A stretch of DNA of 64,000 nucleotides from G963668435 sp963668435 (GCA_963668435.2 CAXXSC010000006.1:62001-126000), one strand, 5' to 3'; shown: positions 7,555 to 16,799, counted from the stretch's first letter. Notes: a model not told the origin generated them from the letters alone. Translations and numbers: made by a program.

Positions 7555-8501
7555 AATTCCAATGTTTCTTCCAAAAATTTCTTTCTTGCCATTATTAATT
7601 CAATAATAAACGCAACTCGTTCATAACTTAGCCTGTAATTATCCGATACTAAATCACATAATGGGTAAAAAACCTTTTCCAACTCTTCACGATAAAAGCT
7701 AAGGCATCTGCTTATTATACTAATCATATCCTCATTTTGATCAACAAATTTTTTCATGAAACTAAAATAGTTATCTGAAATATCTTTTTCAAGGGTCCAT
7801 TTCATATGATGATGGCCCTTTTTTATATATTTCTCCAGTTTATTGTTGTCTAATAAATAACCATTCAATTTTTTCTCTTGTATTTCATACCCTAACGCTG
7901 TTCCGTTGTCAAATGCAGGTGAAAATGAAATAACGTCTCCAGAATCAATAATGCCCCAATTGTCATGATGTCTGTCAGTGTTATCTATCAAAGTATCAAA
8001 AGTAAAAATTCTAGCCCAATGATCCATAAAATCTTCAATTTTATCAAAAAGAATATCATGCCCTTTTATTAAGCTCATCCAATTGTGCTTTGTTCCTTTA
8101 TCTCGATCATAATCATCTATTAGTTGAGTCATTATCTGTCCACCGGGATAATATCCTGTACTTTTCTCATTGTAAAACCATTCAATAAGAGCGCCATATG
8201 TTTTTTTCCCAGTCTCATAATTATTATTTATTGATGGCCATGCAGATGGCACTTTGATACCTATAACTTGACCAAAGCGATACGCAATTACTTCCATCCA
8301 AAACTGGCTTGGACACCATTCATCTGACCGTGATAACTTAAACAAATATCTCCAATCTGGTATTATGTACTCATGACAGCGAACACTTGGAGAAAAATAT
8401 GAGTTTTTCTCTCTTGCACCTTCAGGATAAGAGCCATCATATGTGTCATCATGAAACCAGTCATCAATGATTACTATTTCATTCTCAAATTCTTGTGACA
8501 T
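7551..8501 (-). CDS. HipA-like Ser/Thr kinase (HipT-sized)
   Basis: 316 aa, lacking the N-terminal subdomain of classical 440-residue HipA. Kinase features in order: YLFK with Lys55 as the likely ATP-binding residue; Glu70 in FWMEVIAY; catalytic loop LIDNTDRHHDNWG with Asp176 and Asn181; metal-binding FSPAFDNGTALG with Asp198. These are the HipA_C signatures. Family members phosphorylate translation factors or aminoacyl-tRNA synthetases and act as toxins, but the target here cannot be read from sequence. It overlaps the HIRAN gene by four bases and starts 39 bases after the kinase-pseudokinase gene. No HipB-like helix-turn-helix gene is adjacent. AT-rich composition marks it, with the HIRAN gene, as probably transferred. 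Confidence 0.82.
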   Translation of the reverse strand: MSQEFENEIVIIDDWFHDDTYDGSYPEGAREKNSYFSPSVRCHEYIIPDWRYLFKLSRSDEWCPSQFWMEVIAYRFGQVIGIKVPSAWPSINNNYETGKKTYGALIEWFYNEKSTGYYPGGQIMTQLIDDYDRDKGTKHNWMSLIKGHDILFDKIEDFMDHWARIFTFDTLIDNTDRHHDNWGIIDSGDVISFSPAFDNGTALGYEIQEKKLNGYLLDNNKLEKYIKKGHHHMKWTLEKDISDNYFSFMKKFVDQNEDMISIISRCLSFYREELEKVFYPLCDLVSDNYRLSYERVAFIIELIMARKKFLEETLEL

Positions 8502-8540
8502 ACATTTCTCTCACAAATAGTAGATGTCTGACCCATCCCC

Positions 8541-10277
8541 TCAAATACTGTGTATCAGCTCGAAATTACATATCCTTAATTCGGGATGGCCCTCATTGTC
8601 GAGAATAAGGCGGCCGTCCGGGCCAAGCGCCACGAGGACATCGTTGAGCTCCAGCAGGGTGCCGTCATAGCCGAGGTTTTTCAGACGGTCGCGGGTGAGC
8701 TTCATGAGAGACTCGCACTCGTCATGATCGAAAATGCCGCGAAAATTGGCCTTGACCAGATCGAATGCCGAATAGAACGTGTCGGAGTGAGTCGCCACCC
8801 ACGAGTCGGGGCCGTTGTAGAAACCGCGGATCGTGATGTAATTACGGTCCTCGCGGAGCATACCGTCCTCGTTACTGCCGTGAAGTTCGCGATGGATGCC
8901 GTAGTGACGCGGGTCGGTCATGGGCTCGATCCTGGTGTTGCCGGTCATGTAGATCGCACGGATATAGACAGTCGGGACACCACTGTTGTTGAGCTCATGG
9001 GCGATGCCGAACTCCTCGAACGGGCTGTTGTAGCCGCACTCGTCGATACAGTGGGCACGGTAGCTGTTGCAGTTTGGGGGCGCTTTTTCGCCCACGCGCG
9101 AGGTCTTCCAGACAATGTGCACATTATCCTTGGTGATCGTATAATAAATCTCCTGGTCGGGTGAAAGCTGATGGCATGGGGTCCGCCGCCAGCGCTCGGG
9201 CAGGAAAAAGTCGAACAGTCCCGGATTACAGCCGACAACCCAGAGAAGCCCGCCGGTGCTTTCCGCCCAACCATGCACATAGGGCACATTGAACAGTTCC
9301 ACCTGGTTGAGATAGGGCGGCAGTTCCGCTTTCTTGAAACGATCGCGCTGATCGTCTAGATAACGGTGGCGGCGCTCGTTCTTGACCTTGGTCTCGTGCT
9401 CCGGTGTCCTGAGGAGAAGTTCGTAATCGATAATGGAATAGATATCGGCGGCGACCATAGTGTCAATGAAATCAGACTGAATTTTCCTGCGTGTCGCTTC
9501 GCTGGAATCGGGGGCCATCCGCTGCATTTTTTCGATCTCGCGCTCGTGGATAATGATGTGCGAGGGTTTCATGTCGGCGACAACATAGCCTTTCTTCTCC
9601 ATATCGTCAATGGCCTTGGCGTTGAGCCGCTCTATGGATTTGACAAGCGCGTCCTCTTCGACACCGATCATCTGGTTGGCCTCGATGATATTGAGCCCGT
9701 CGATCCACTGGTAGACAAGCTTGTACTGGCGGAGGATATCGAGATTTATGCCGGGGTGACGGCGCGTTATCTTGTTGATTTTCTCGCGGGAACGGCCGGT
9801 CTGCCAGAGCTGGAGACGCTCCGGGGGAACATAAATGGCAAGGGGTAGCTGCGTTTTGATCGAGAGTTCTTTCGGGCCAAACTTGCCCTCGCGCATTTCC
9901 ATCACGAGGGAAAATTCCTCCCAGGGACTGTTGAACTCGGCATTGATGAATTCATACAGCGTGTGGGTCTCGATGGGGACATCCTCGCCCACACGGCAGT
10001 TCTTAACCACGAGGTCGATATGACGACCGTCGACCTCCCGTGTCGGCACGCGGAACACCGAGCTGGTGCCGGCGAGACGTTCCCGATGGGCATTGAACCA
10101 CTCCGGATCGTACCAGTTCTCGATCTCGAGAAGGTCATCAAACTTGAGCCCGTAACGGGTGAGATAGAGATCGCCGCCGTCGCTGGTTTTCTTGTGCGCG
10201 TACACAACGCCCAGAATGTTGATAAGCGATGTTTCCGGCGCGAGGACGGGGCTATGTTTCAGTTCGCTCATATCCAT
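8541..10277 (-). CDS. Tandem kinase-pseudokinase protein of unknown function
   Basis: 578 aa; no named family recognised. Two related halves are visible. Half 1 (about residues 85-300) has kinase-type elements: Lys92 in DLVVKNCRVGE, a hinge-like KLVYQWIDGLNI, a catalytic loop GYVVADMKPSHIIIH (Asp235, Lys237, His240) and a DFG-like SIIDYELL (Asp284). Half 2 (about 385-578) repeats the pattern: IVWKTSRVGE with Lys391, NSPFEEFG matching NSPWEEFS, then GYDGTLLELNDVLVAL and RICNFELI. In half 2 the catalytic Asp is Leu541, the loop Lys is Glu543 and the metal Asp is Asn571, so it should be inactive. AGGA precedes the start at good spacing. Composition is normal for this genome, unlike the HipA/HIRAN genes just downstream. 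Kinase activity is inference. Confidence 0.7.
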   Translation of the reverse strand: MDMSELKHSPVLAPETSLINILGVVYAHKKTSDGGDLYLTRYGLKFDDLLEIENWYDPEWFNAHRERLAGTSSVFRVPTREVDGRHIDLVVKNCRVGEDVPIETHTLYEFINAEFNSPWEEFSLVMEMREGKFGPKELSIKTQLPLAIYVPPERLQLWQTGRSREKINKITRRHPGINLDILRQYKLVYQWIDGLNIIEANQMIGVEEDALVKSIERLNAKAIDDMEKKGYVVADMKPSHIIIHEREIEKMQRMAPDSSEATRRKIQSDFIDTMVAADIYSIIDYELLLRTPEHETKVKNERRHRYLDDQRDRFKKAELPPYLNQVELFNVPYVHGWAESTGGLLWVVGCNPGLFDFFLPERWRRTPCHQLSPDQEIYYTITKDNVHIVWKTSRVGEKAPPNCNSYRAHCIDECGYNSPFEEFGIAHELNNSGVPTVYIRAIYMTGNTRIEPMTDPRHYGIHRELHGSNEDGMLREDRNYITIRGFYNGPDSWVATHSDTFYSAFDLVKANFRGIFDHDECESLMKLTRDRLKNLGYDGTLLELNDVLVALGPDGRLILDNEGHPELRICNFELIHSI

Positions 10278-10410
10278 TGAACGAATCCTGTTCCGCTCAT
10301 GCGCTGTCAGCGTTTCGCTGGTTTCTGATACCTGAACACCTTATACCGTAATGTAACACTTTTGAGCACCCGGAATCAACAGCTTTACATTAAGCCTCGG
10401 CGGATCACAT

Positions 10411-10446
10411 AAAAAAACCGGGCACAGGGAATCCCCCACACCCGGT
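10411..10446 (-). terminator. Intrinsic terminator of the first chemoreceptor gene
   Basis: On the minus strand ACCGGGTGTGGGGG pairs with CCCTGTGCCCGGT around a short loop, followed by a run of seven T. It lies 20 bases beyond the stop at 10466. Confidence 0.82.
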
Positions 10447-10465
10447 CAAATTAACAACACTAATG

Positions 10466-12322
10466 TCAGAATTCGCCGAATTCATCATCTAGAGGTATGA
10501 TATCGTCCGGTTTCATAATTTCCGCCGCTTTAAGCCTCTTTTGTTGATCGGCCTTCCTCTGAGGTTTTTGTGCCGGACCAGACTGCCGAATGTCCGGATT
10601 CGCCCCAGCCTTCTCATGGGTGCCGCCAATCAAAACGGCAAGGACCTCGATGTAATCATTAAGCTCCTCGGCCTGGCTGGAAAGCTCTTCACTCGTCGCC
10701 GCGGTTTCCTCAGAGTTCGCCGCCATTGACTGAGTGAGCTTGTCCATCAGTGATACCGCGTTGTTGATCTGTTCTATTCCCTGCGACTGCTCGGAGGAGG
10801 CATTGCTTATTTCAGCGACCAGAGCCCCAACTTTACCGCCAATCTCAAGGTTCTTGCCGACAGCCTCCTTGACTTCCAGCAGGGCAGTGGTACTGTTGCC
10901 GACACTGTTTACGGTTTTTTCAATTATACCGGTCGTGTTTTTCGCGGCATCAGCTGCACGCATGGCAAGATTCCTTACCTCATCAGCGACAACAGCGAAA
11001 CCAGCCCCGGCCTCTCCCGCGCGGGCCGCCTCGACCGCCGCGTTCAGGGCAAGAAGATTTGTCTGGAAGGCGATCTCATCGATGGTCTTGATGATTTTCT
11101 TGGTTTCGGTCGAATTTCTGCTGATATCATCCACCGCATCACTCAACTGTACCATTTTTTCATTGATAACCGTGAACAGCTTGCCGGCCTCTACCATGTC
11201 GTTGTTGCAGATACCTGCGTTTTCAGCATTCTGCCTCGACATTGAAGATATTTCTTCCAGGGAGGCCGATGTTTCCTCTATCGAGCTTGCCTGTTCACTG
11301 GCGCCCTCAGACAACATCTGGCTGGAGCTTGACACCTGGTTCGAGGCATTGGCAAGCTGGCTGCTGGCCTCGATAAGACCGTTGGTCGTCGTTTCAACCA
11401 CGGTGAAAATCCTGGATGTCGAGAACCAGAGTATCAGCACGATGCTGACAACGACAATAAGGCCGAGGATAAGCGAAATATTACGGATCAGGTATACCGG
11501 AGAGAGGAAATCCGAGGTATTTATGGTGGAGGCAATAATCCAACCGGTTTCGGAATTCTTTGTGTAGTGCGAGTATTTTCTCACACCATGCCAGTCATAG
11601 TAAAACAGACCGCCATTACCAGCCACCATGTTTTTTCCGAAATCATATTCACTGAGATCCAGCTCCATGATGTAATCATGGTTCGGATGAGCAAGCACTT
11701 TTCCGCGCTCATCAGTTATGTAGACATAGCCGGTCTTGCCGATCTTGACACCATCGATAAATGATTTCGAGAAATTATTCAGCTCGATGGGATAACCCAG
11801 AATACCGACAAAAGTCCCATTTGAGGTTATCGGGGCTGTTATCAGGATGACAGGACGGCCATTCACCGGCGAAACCTGCACATCACTCATGTATGTTCTG
11901 CCGGAAGAAGCCATATCGATATTTTTCGTATAACCCGGAATCGACCTCACATCGAGCCCGACAGAGGCACCGGCAAGACCGTCGTATTGTATCACACCTA
12001 CGGTCGACGCCAGAAAGATGTTTTCGAGCACAGGCGAATTGCTTTTGATCGTCTCCAGGTACTTGACAGCCTCATCTGTCCGTTTCCCAAGACAGGCATC
12101 CTTGAAAAGGTCGTGACTGCTCAGAATTGCGACATCACGGTTGCGCTCCTGAATCCATGAGGATAGCTCAGTATCCGTTTTCTCGATATTCGTAGCGAGA
12201 TTGCCTTCTAGCTGCGATCTTATGCTGCGTGAAGCAAGCGTATAAGAAAACAACAGAATAATAGCAATACCGATAACAGTTACCGGAATCAGTGAAAATA
12301 AAAGTTTTTTTCGGAAATCCAT
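10466..12322 (-). CDS. Methyl-accepting chemotaxis protein with dCache sensor
   Basis: 618 aa. TM1 spans about residues 8-30. A dCache-type extracellular sensor follows (about 35-275, with SIPGYTKNIDMASSGRTY, PVILITAPIT and GYVYITDERGKVLAHP). TM2 spans about 280-302 (LILGLIVVVSIVLILWF). The cytoplasmic part is the MCP signalling hairpin with tip FQTNLLALNAAVEAARAGE and Glu/Gln-rich methylation helices. A canonical HAMP domain is short or absent. It detects a small ligand and controls CheA through CheW. The C-terminus is DDIIPLDDEFGEF, nearly identical to the end of the next receptor. It has its own terminator, so the two receptors are probably separately transcribed. Confidence 0.93.
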   Translation of the reverse strand: MDFRKKLLFSLIPVTVIGIAIILLFSYTLASRSIRSQLEGNLATNIEKTDTELSSWIQERNRDVAILSSHDLFKDACLGKRTDEAVKYLETIKSNSPVLENIFLASTVGVIQYDGLAGASVGLDVRSIPGYTKNIDMASSGRTYMSDVQVSPVNGRPVILITAPITSNGTFVGILGYPIELNNFSKSFIDGVKIGKTGYVYITDERGKVLAHPNHDYIMELDLSEYDFGKNMVAGNGGLFYYDWHGVRKYSHYTKNSETGWIIASTINTSDFLSPVYLIRNISLILGLIVVVSIVLILWFSTSRIFTVVETTTNGLIEASSQLANASNQVSSSSQMLSEGASEQASSIEETSASLEEISSMSRQNAENAGICNNDMVEAGKLFTVINEKMVQLSDAVDDISRNSTETKKIIKTIDEIAFQTNLLALNAAVEAARAGEAGAGFAVVADEVRNLAMRAADAAKNTTGIIEKTVNSVGNSTTALLEVKEAVGKNLEIGGKVGALVAEISNASSEQSQGIEQINNAVSLMDKLTQSMAANSEETAATSEELSSQAEELNDYIEVLAVLIGGTHEKAGANPDIRQSGPAQKPQRKADQQKRLKAAEIMKPDDIIPLDDEFGEF

Positions 12323-12460
12323 CCGTTTCCCCTTTCATATTCTTGTCAGACAGCCCAAACAGTATCATATTGTCAAGCGCCCGAATTCTGATTCAACACG
12401 TCCTTTCCAGTATGCTTTCCCATCAGCTCGCCAATAATCACTCTGAACATGGTAAATTGC

Positions 12461-12498
12461 AATAACCGGGTACAGGGGAACTTACCCCCTGCACCCGG
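12461..12498 (-). terminator. Intrinsic terminator of the second chemoreceptor gene
   Basis: On the minus strand CCGGGTGCAGGGG pairs with CCCCTGTACCCGG with one mismatch around a seven-base loop, then TTATT. It lies just after the stop at 12517 and resembles the terminator at 10411. Confidence 0.78.
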
Positions 12499-12516
12499 CA
12501 GATACAGTAAAAATGA

Positions 12517-14430
12517 TCAGAACTCACCGAACGAATCATCATCCAGCGGAATAATATCCTCTGATTTGACCAGCGCAGGCTCCCGTTTCGGCAAAGCAGG
12601 AACAGTGGCCCGTGCAATCCTCGGAGCCGCAGCCCTGGGAGCTGCAATCGCGGGACGTGGAGAAGAATTACCCTGCTTGTCGCCATCGACCATATGACTG
12701 AGGATCTGGACCATATCATTCAGCTCCGCGGCCTGACTGGAAAGCTCCTCACTGGCGGAGGCTGATTCCTCGGCGTTTGCGGCAGTCGACTGTGTGACCT
12801 GATCCATCTGCGATACAGCGGCATTGATCTGGTTGATTCCCTGTGTCTGCTCTTCACTGGCGGCCGTAACCTCGCCGACAAGATTGGTAACCTTGCCGAC
12901 ACGCTCAACGATTTCCAGGAGAGTACTTTCAACGTCGTTTGATACTGCAACCCCGTTATCGGCGTTCACCTGCGACTCCTCGATGAGCGATGCCGTATTC
13001 TTTGCGGCCTCGGCACTCCTCTGGGCGAGATTGCGCACCTCTTCGGCGACGACGGCGAATCCCATGCCCGCCTCACCGGCACGTGCCGCCTCGACAGCCG
13101 CGTTCAGGGCGAGAAGGTTTGTCTGGAATGCGATCTCATCGATGGTTTTGACAATCTTGGCTGTTTCATCAGAGGAGGATTTGATCTTGTTGATAGCCTC
13201 GGACATGCGGTTCATTGCCTCGGCGCCGTTTTCCGCAGTCTTTTTTGCCTCCTGCGAGAAAGAATCGGCCTGACGGGCGTTTTCCGAGTTTTGACGGGTC
13301 ATGGAGGTCATTTCCTCCAGCGAGGAAGAGATTTCCTCGAGGCTCGATGCCTGCTCGCTGGAACCCTCGGCAAGCTGCTGGCTTGAGGAGGACACCTGCA
13401 GGGAGGCAGCAGAAACCTGTTCGGAGCCGTTCGCAAGGCCATCAATGACTTGTTTCAGTGCCGCATTGATACCGCGGGTGATCAGCAGGGCGAACAGGAT
13501 GCCTGCCACAAGCGCGATGATTGCGGTGATACTGATAACAGCGATTGACCTTGTATTGGCGGCCTGGAGTTTCGGTCCAAGCACATCTTGATCCTCCATG
13601 ACCGACAGTTTGATTTGTTCGGCCTGATCGGCAATGATCGGACCGATAGTATCGAGAGATTCGGCGATAACAGTATTCCGATCGGTGATCACGCCGACAA
13701 GCGACTGGAAATCTTCCTCATAGTCTCTGACAAGTGCCTGCGTTTCTTTCAAAAGAGACCGACGATGGGGATTCTGGAGATCCTTGTCAAGAACCACCAA
13801 AAGTTTATTCAGTTCCGAGAGCTCATCTTCCACCCGCTCCATATCGCTCTTAGTATTCGTATCGAGATATTTAACAACGTACAAACGTGCCAACAGCAGA
13901 TTTCTCAGAACAAGACCGGCATTATATGCGGCAGAAGCATCTTTGTCCCCGTGCGCCGAGGTCATGATTTCAGTAAGTTTCTTCTCAATCTCAGGCCCCT
14001 TGATATTCAGGCTGCCGTCAACGAGATCGTTACGTTCCGCCTTGTACTGCACAACCTTTTCGAATGACTCAGAATATTCGGCCTGATTCTTCTCAATTGA
14101 CCTTATCAGGTCAGAGCGTTGGGAATCCGTTATTATTTCTTTAGCCTCAGCCGAATATTCCTCGACCTGTTTCCAGCGATCGTAGAATTTGGACTGGTCT
14201 TTTTCACTGCCCTGAATGATATAATTTTTCGCAAAGAGACGGGCCATGATCATGTTGGCCTGCACCCGGCCGGCAAGATTCGTTTCCCTTGCGAACATGC
14301 GGTATTCCGTGAAACCTTTCGATGACGATGAGAGGCCCATATATCCGGAGATACCCACTATCACCAGAAGGATCGTTATAACTGAAAATCCGAAAATAAT
14401 CTTTTTTCCAATGGTCATGTTCTGAAACAT
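12517..14430 (-). CDS. Methyl-accepting chemotaxis protein with helical-bundle sensor
   Basis: 637 aa. TM1 is at about residues 10-31 (IIFGFSVITILLVIVGI). A long all-helical periplasmic region (about 32-290) fits a helical bimodular or double four-helix-bundle sensor. TM2 is at about 295-320. The signalling domain carries the conserved tip FQTNLLALNAAVEAARAGE and an Ala/Glu-rich methylation helix. The C-terminus reads SEDIIPLDDDSFGEF, sharing the tail of the neighbouring receptor after an Ala/Pro/Arg-rich linker. That is typical of a flexible tether for an adaptation enzyme. A GGGGGAG ribosome-binding site precedes the start. The sensor differs from the dCache receptor at 10466-12322, so different ligands are expected. 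Confidence 0.93.
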   Translation of the reverse strand: MFQNMTIGKKIIFGFSVITILLVIVGISGYMGLSSSSKGFTEYRMFARETNLAGRVQANMIMARLFAKNYIIQGSEKDQSKFYDRWKQVEEYSAEAKEIITDSQRSDLIRSIEKNQAEYSESFEKVVQYKAERNDLVDGSLNIKGPEIEKKLTEIMTSAHGDKDASAAYNAGLVLRNLLLARLYVVKYLDTNTKSDMERVEDELSELNKLLVVLDKDLQNPHRRSLLKETQALVRDYEEDFQSLVGVITDRNTVIAESLDTIGPIIADQAEQIKLSVMEDQDVLGPKLQAANTRSIAVISITAIIALVAGILFALLITRGINAALKQVIDGLANGSEQVSAASLQVSSSSQQLAEGSSEQASSLEEISSSLEEMTSMTRQNSENARQADSFSQEAKKTAENGAEAMNRMSEAINKIKSSSDETAKIVKTIDEIAFQTNLLALNAAVEAARAGEAGMGFAVVAEEVRNLAQRSAEAAKNTASLIEESQVNADNGVAVSNDVESTLLEIVERVGKVTNLVGEVTAASEEQTQGINQINAAVSQMDQVTQSTAANAEESASASEELSSQAAELNDMVQILSHMVDGDKQGNSSPRPAIAAPRAAAPRIARATVPALPKREPALVKSEDIIPLDDDSFGEF

Positions 14431-14850
14431 TGCTCCCCCTTATGTGTACATCTTGATGCAAAAATAATCATATAATACGTGTCAAATCATTACATGTTGC
14501 TGAAAATGATTCTGGCAGTAGCATGAGGATAAAAATGGGAAAAATAACAAAATGGTATTATGTCATATCCCGCCCTCCTTCACATGTGTCACAAAAACAG
14601 CAGGCACATCATGCCCTGTCAATCCGAATCTTTAAACCGGCAAAGCGGTTTGAAACCGGATTTTAAGCACATAATACTGCGATATATGCAACGATCAGCC
14701 GCTACACATCTCTCATCTTCCGCATACCTACGTGAATCTGGTTCAGAACTATGGATTTTTACAGGAATTGTTCCTGCCGAGCGCGATTCCGGCACCTCTG
14801 CCCCGGGCGGAACACAAATACCGAAAAATACGACAGTAAGTAAGATAGTA
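14431..14850. other. Gene-free region upstream of the second chemoreceptor
   Basis: 420 bases without a convincing gene. The part nearest the receptor is AT-rich and includes TTGACA on the minus strand (complement of 14480-14485), a possible -35, but no good -10 at proper spacing. A weak AAACCG/CGGTTT hairpin lies at 14634-14651. Open frames here are extensions of antisense frames over rfbA. Confidence 0.5.
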
Positions 14851-15717
14851 TCATTCGTCGAGGAGACGCAAGAGAAAACGACCGTAACTGTTATGAGACA
14901 TCAATTTAGCAAGAGCGGCAAGCTCTTCTCTGCCGATATAACCCATCCGGTAGGCGATTTCCTCCGGGCTCGAAATGATAATCCCCTGCCGCTCTTCTAC
15001 AGCATGGATGAAATTGGCGGCGCTGAGCAGAGATTCGTGGGTGCCGGCATCAAGCCAGGCGGTGCCCTGCTGGAAACGCTGAACTCTGAGCTGTCCCCGT
15101 TTCAGGTAGGCATTGTTGATATCGGTGATCTCGATCTCGCCGCGCGGCGAGGGCTTGAGACTCTCCGCAATGGAAATGACTGTGTTGTCGTAAAAATAAA
15201 TACCGGGTATGACATAACCGGATTTCGGTGCGGATGGTTTTTCCTCGATACTGACAGCATGCCCCTCCCGGTCGAATTCCACGACACCGTAACGCTCCGG
15301 ATTGCTTACGTGATAGGCGAATATGAGTCCGCCGCTTTCGAGTTTCGAGGCCTCCCGGAGTGTCGACGGCAATGTGGCGCCGTAGAAAATGTTGTCACCG
15401 AGGATGAGGCAGACACTGTCGGTTCCGATAAAGTCTTTCCCGACAATGAACGCGTCGGCAAGGCCTCTCGGTTCCTGCTGTTCGGCATAGCTGAACACGA
15501 CACCCCACCTGCTGCCGTCGCCAAGAAGGCGCTGGAATGAGGGCAATGCCTCCGGAGAGCTGATGACAAGGATGTCACGGATGCCCGCCAGCATGAGCAT
15601 GGACAGCGGATAATAGATCATCGGCTTGTCGTAAACGGCGAGAAGCTGTTTGTTGACACCGAGTGTTACCGGATAAAGCCGGGTGTTGCTGCCGCCTGCC
15701 AGTAATATGCCTTTCAC
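14851..15717 (-). CDS. rfbA: Glucose-1-phosphate thymidylyltransferase
   Basis: 288 aa, the full family length (RmlA/RfbA). It makes dTDP-glucose from dTTP and glucose-1-phosphate, the first step toward dTDP-rhamnose and other deoxysugars. Diagnostic blocks: LAGGSNTRLYPVT (nucleotide loop), NKQLLAVYDKPMIYYPLS, EQQEPRGLADAF, LILGDNIFYG (metal Asp), GVVEFD and EEKPSAPKSGY. The start is GTG at 15717, overlapping the rfbB stop as GTGA, so the two are translationally coupled. rfbC and rfbD are not seen in the window. Confidence 0.96.
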   Translation of the reverse strand: MKGILLAGGSNTRLYPVTLGVNKQLLAVYDKPMIYYPLSMLMLAGIRDILVISSPEALPSFQRLLGDGSRWGVVFSYAEQQEPRGLADAFIVGKDFIGTDSVCLILGDNIFYGATLPSTLREASKLESGGLIFAYHVSNPERYGVVEFDREGHAVSIEEKPSAPKSGYVIPGIYFYDNTVISIAESLKPSPRGEIEITDINNAYLKRGQLRVQRFQQGTAWLDAGTHESLLSAANFIHAVEERQGIIISSPEEIAYRMGYIGREELAALAKLMSHNSYGRFLLRLLDE

Positions 15718-16799
15718 GTCTTATACCTCGCAAAGGAATGGAATTTACGCCAGACACCCTCGATGTCAGCACTTTTCGCGCGCTGTTCTTTCACCCATAC
15801 GGGATTGTCAAGATACCACCGGACTGTGCGCCTGAGCCCGTCGGCAAGAGCTGTCCCGGGCTCCCATCCGAGCTCGCGCCTGATTTTCGCTGTATCGAGA
15901 TCATAGCGCCTGTCGTGCCCGGGACGGTCCTCCACGAACGTGATCAGGTCGCTGTGAGGTGCATTCCCCGGTTTCAGCTCATCGAGAATGCAGCAAATCA
16001 TGGTAACGAGATCGATATTCGCAGTCTGGTTTTCGCCGCCGACAAGATAGGTCTCGCCCGTTCTGCCGCGAGCGAGCACCGAATGGATCGCCTCGCAGTG
16101 ATCCCCGACATAGAGCCAGTCGCGAATCTGGGCACCGTCCCCGTAGACAGGGATATCACGCCCCTCGAGCGCGTTCAGGACCGTGAGCGGTATGAGCTTT
16201 TCAGGAAACTGCCGCGGCCCGTAATTGTTCGAGCAGTTTGTGATGACATAGGGAAGGCCGTAGGTTGTGCCGAAAGCCCTGACTATATGATCGCTCGAGG
16301 CTTTCGAAGCGGCATAGGGCGAATTGGGCGCATAGGGCGAAGCCTCGGTCCAGGCCGGATCGCCGGGTTCAAGCGTGCCGAACACCTCATCTGTCGAAAT
16401 GTGATGGAAACGGGCCATGTCCGGGCCGGGGCCTTTGCCGCCGAACCAGTAATCCCGCGCGGTTTCCAGCAGACGGGATGTGCCGACAACATTGCTGTGC
16501 ATAATAATGTCCGGCGACATGATGGAGCGGTCAACATGGGATTCCGCGGCAAAATGAACGACGGCTTCGATCTCGTTGCCAGCCATGACCCTGCCGACAA
16601 GCTCGCGGTCACAGATATCGCCCTCGACAAAATCGTGACGTGCTGGATCGGGAACCCTGTCGAGATTGGGGCGGTATCCCGCATAGCTGATGATATCGAG
16701 CGACACGACACGCACGTCGCTATCCACGGCCAGAAGGTGGTGGACAAAATTCGACCCGATAAACCCTGCCGCGCCTGTCACGAGAATATTTTTCATCAT
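15714..16799 (-). CDS. rfbB: dTDP-glucose 4,6-dehydratase
   Basis: 361 aa extended short-chain dehydrogenase (RmlB). It converts dTDP-glucose to dTDP-4-keto-6-deoxyglucose using bound NAD. Visible motifs: the Rossmann loop TGAAGFIGSNF, HFAAESHVDRSI, the active-site YAASKASSDH (Tyr-x3-Lys), TNCSNNYGPRQFPEK and RDWLYVGDHC. It is first in a two-gene operon with rfbA, whose GTG overlaps the stop here. The sugar product probably feeds surface polysaccharide synthesis. The ATG at 16799 is followed by a second ATG, and either could be used. No promoter is assigned in the 194-base gap to the next gene, where nothing else is seen. Confidence 0.96.
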   Translation of the reverse strand: MMKNILVTGAAGFIGSNFVHHLLAVDSDVRVVSLDIISYAGYRPNLDRVPDPARHDFVEGDICDRELVGRVMAGNEIEAVVHFAAESHVDRSIMSPDIIMHSNVVGTSRLLETARDYWFGGKGPGPDMARFHHISTDEVFGTLEPGDPAWTEASPYAPNSPYAASKASSDHIVRAFGTTYGLPYVITNCSNNYGPRQFPEKLIPLTVLNALEGRDIPVYGDGAQIRDWLYVGDHCEAIHSVLARGRTGETYLVGGENQTANIDLVTMICCILDELKPGNAPHSDLITFVEDRPGHDRRYDLDTAKIRRELGWEPGTALADGLRRTVRWYLDNPVWVKEQRAKSADIEGVWRKFHSFARYKT

